Assembly (NCBI GenBank): GCA_036562185.1
Contig: DATCKN010000055.1
Coordinates: 68,007 to 132,006 of the forward strand
DNA from: Thermoclostridium sp036562185
GTDB taxonomy: Bacteria > Bacillota > Clostridia > DSM-8532
DNA length: 64,000 nt
Direction: 5' to 3'
Both the position numbers and the translations under genes were made by a program. Position 1 is the first letter of the stretch. Each line of letters begins with the position of its first letter. Positions 63,871-64,000 of the stretch are shown here, one piece after another. Below the pieces are notes generated by a model that did no database searches, was not told the DNA's origin, and worked only from the letters and a program-made list of their open reading frames with translations.

Positions 63871-64000
63871 AAGAATCCGCCGGTGAGACGGACCGGAAAC
63901 GGGACGTGAACAGGGCGGCAGGGCCAACGGAAGTTGGACAGGACATTGAAAATTGAACAGTGCTAAAAGAACGAATCCGTTAATGAACTTTGAGTAATAA
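63871..64000 (+). other. Pre-16S leader at the window edge
   Basis: No coding frame is present. ACATTGAAAATTGAACAGTG near 63943 is the phrase commonly found before 16S rRNA in Firmicutes. The 16S gene itself is not reached, so an rRNA operon is inferred, not seen. Confidence 0.6.

Noticed and set aside
1..64000. CRISPR array or intact insertion sequence
   Set aside because: No regularly spaced repeats of 24-40 bp and no transposase, integrase or phage structural protein were found in any frame.

Overview
The window looks like chromosome of a spore-forming, anaerobic, low-GC Firmicute of class Clostridia. The evidence is spore-specific content (cotJABC, GerA/GerB/GerC-type germination proteins), SpoVD-type PBP, IreB, AddAB rather than RecBCD, T-box control of valS, a DNPR (meso-diaminopimelate) motif in MurE, and many TTG/GTG starts behind strong Shine-Dalgarno sites. 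It resembles the cellulolytic clostridia (Acetivibrio/Ruminiclostridium type), but sequence alone does not fix the genus. No CRISPR array, intact insertion sequence or prophage was seen.

Layout. 1-8.5 kb: the 3' part of a large secreted phosphodiester-glycosidase-like protein, an LCP cell-wall ligase, a membrane protein with a degenerate GGDEF domain, and the yfmF/yfmH M16 peptidase pair. 8.7-27 kb: lgt and rodA, then the division/cell-wall (dcw) cluster mraZ-rsmH-ftsL-spoVD/ftsI-murE-murF-mraY-ftsW-//-murA-divIB-sbp-ftsZ. The mraZ promoter carries three MraZ boxes. murD and murG are absent from their usual places. Where murG would sit there is a 2.3-kb antiparallel segment with an ECF sigma gene broken by an in-frame TAG, a 55-aa membrane protein, and a secreted-protein gene apparently split by a frameshift. 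27-39.8 kb: aldehyde dehydrogenase, addB-addA, a radical SAM protein, tRNA-Glu(CTC), a Nudix hydrolase and gltX. 39.9-44.5 kb: tRNA-Thr(CGT), a DarA-type c-di-AMP receptor, an MFS transporter, prfB with its programmed +1 frameshift, and a D,D-peptidase homologue that has lost all three catalytic motifs.

44.8-52.2 kb is the most unusual block. A germinant-receptor locus (GerB permease plus a small membrane protein at one end, GerA-GerC plus a small membrane protein at the other) encloses two divergent, paralogous geranylgeranyl-reductase-like flavoproteins and two tiny helical proteins. 52.4-63.2 kb: an HPr-like protein without the phosphorylatable His, mtaB, ireB, eno, a cotJABC operon, a T-box leader followed by a small membrane protein and valS, and a second LCP protein. 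From about 63.46 kb four tandem sigma-A promoters, two on a repeated unit, point to the right edge. With the pre-16S-like sequence at 63.95 kb they indicate that an rRNA operon begins just outside the window.

The best candidates for undescribed biology are the flavoprotein/small-helical-protein set inside the germination locus, the catalytically dead D,D-peptidase homologue beside it, and the decaying insert in the dcw cluster.
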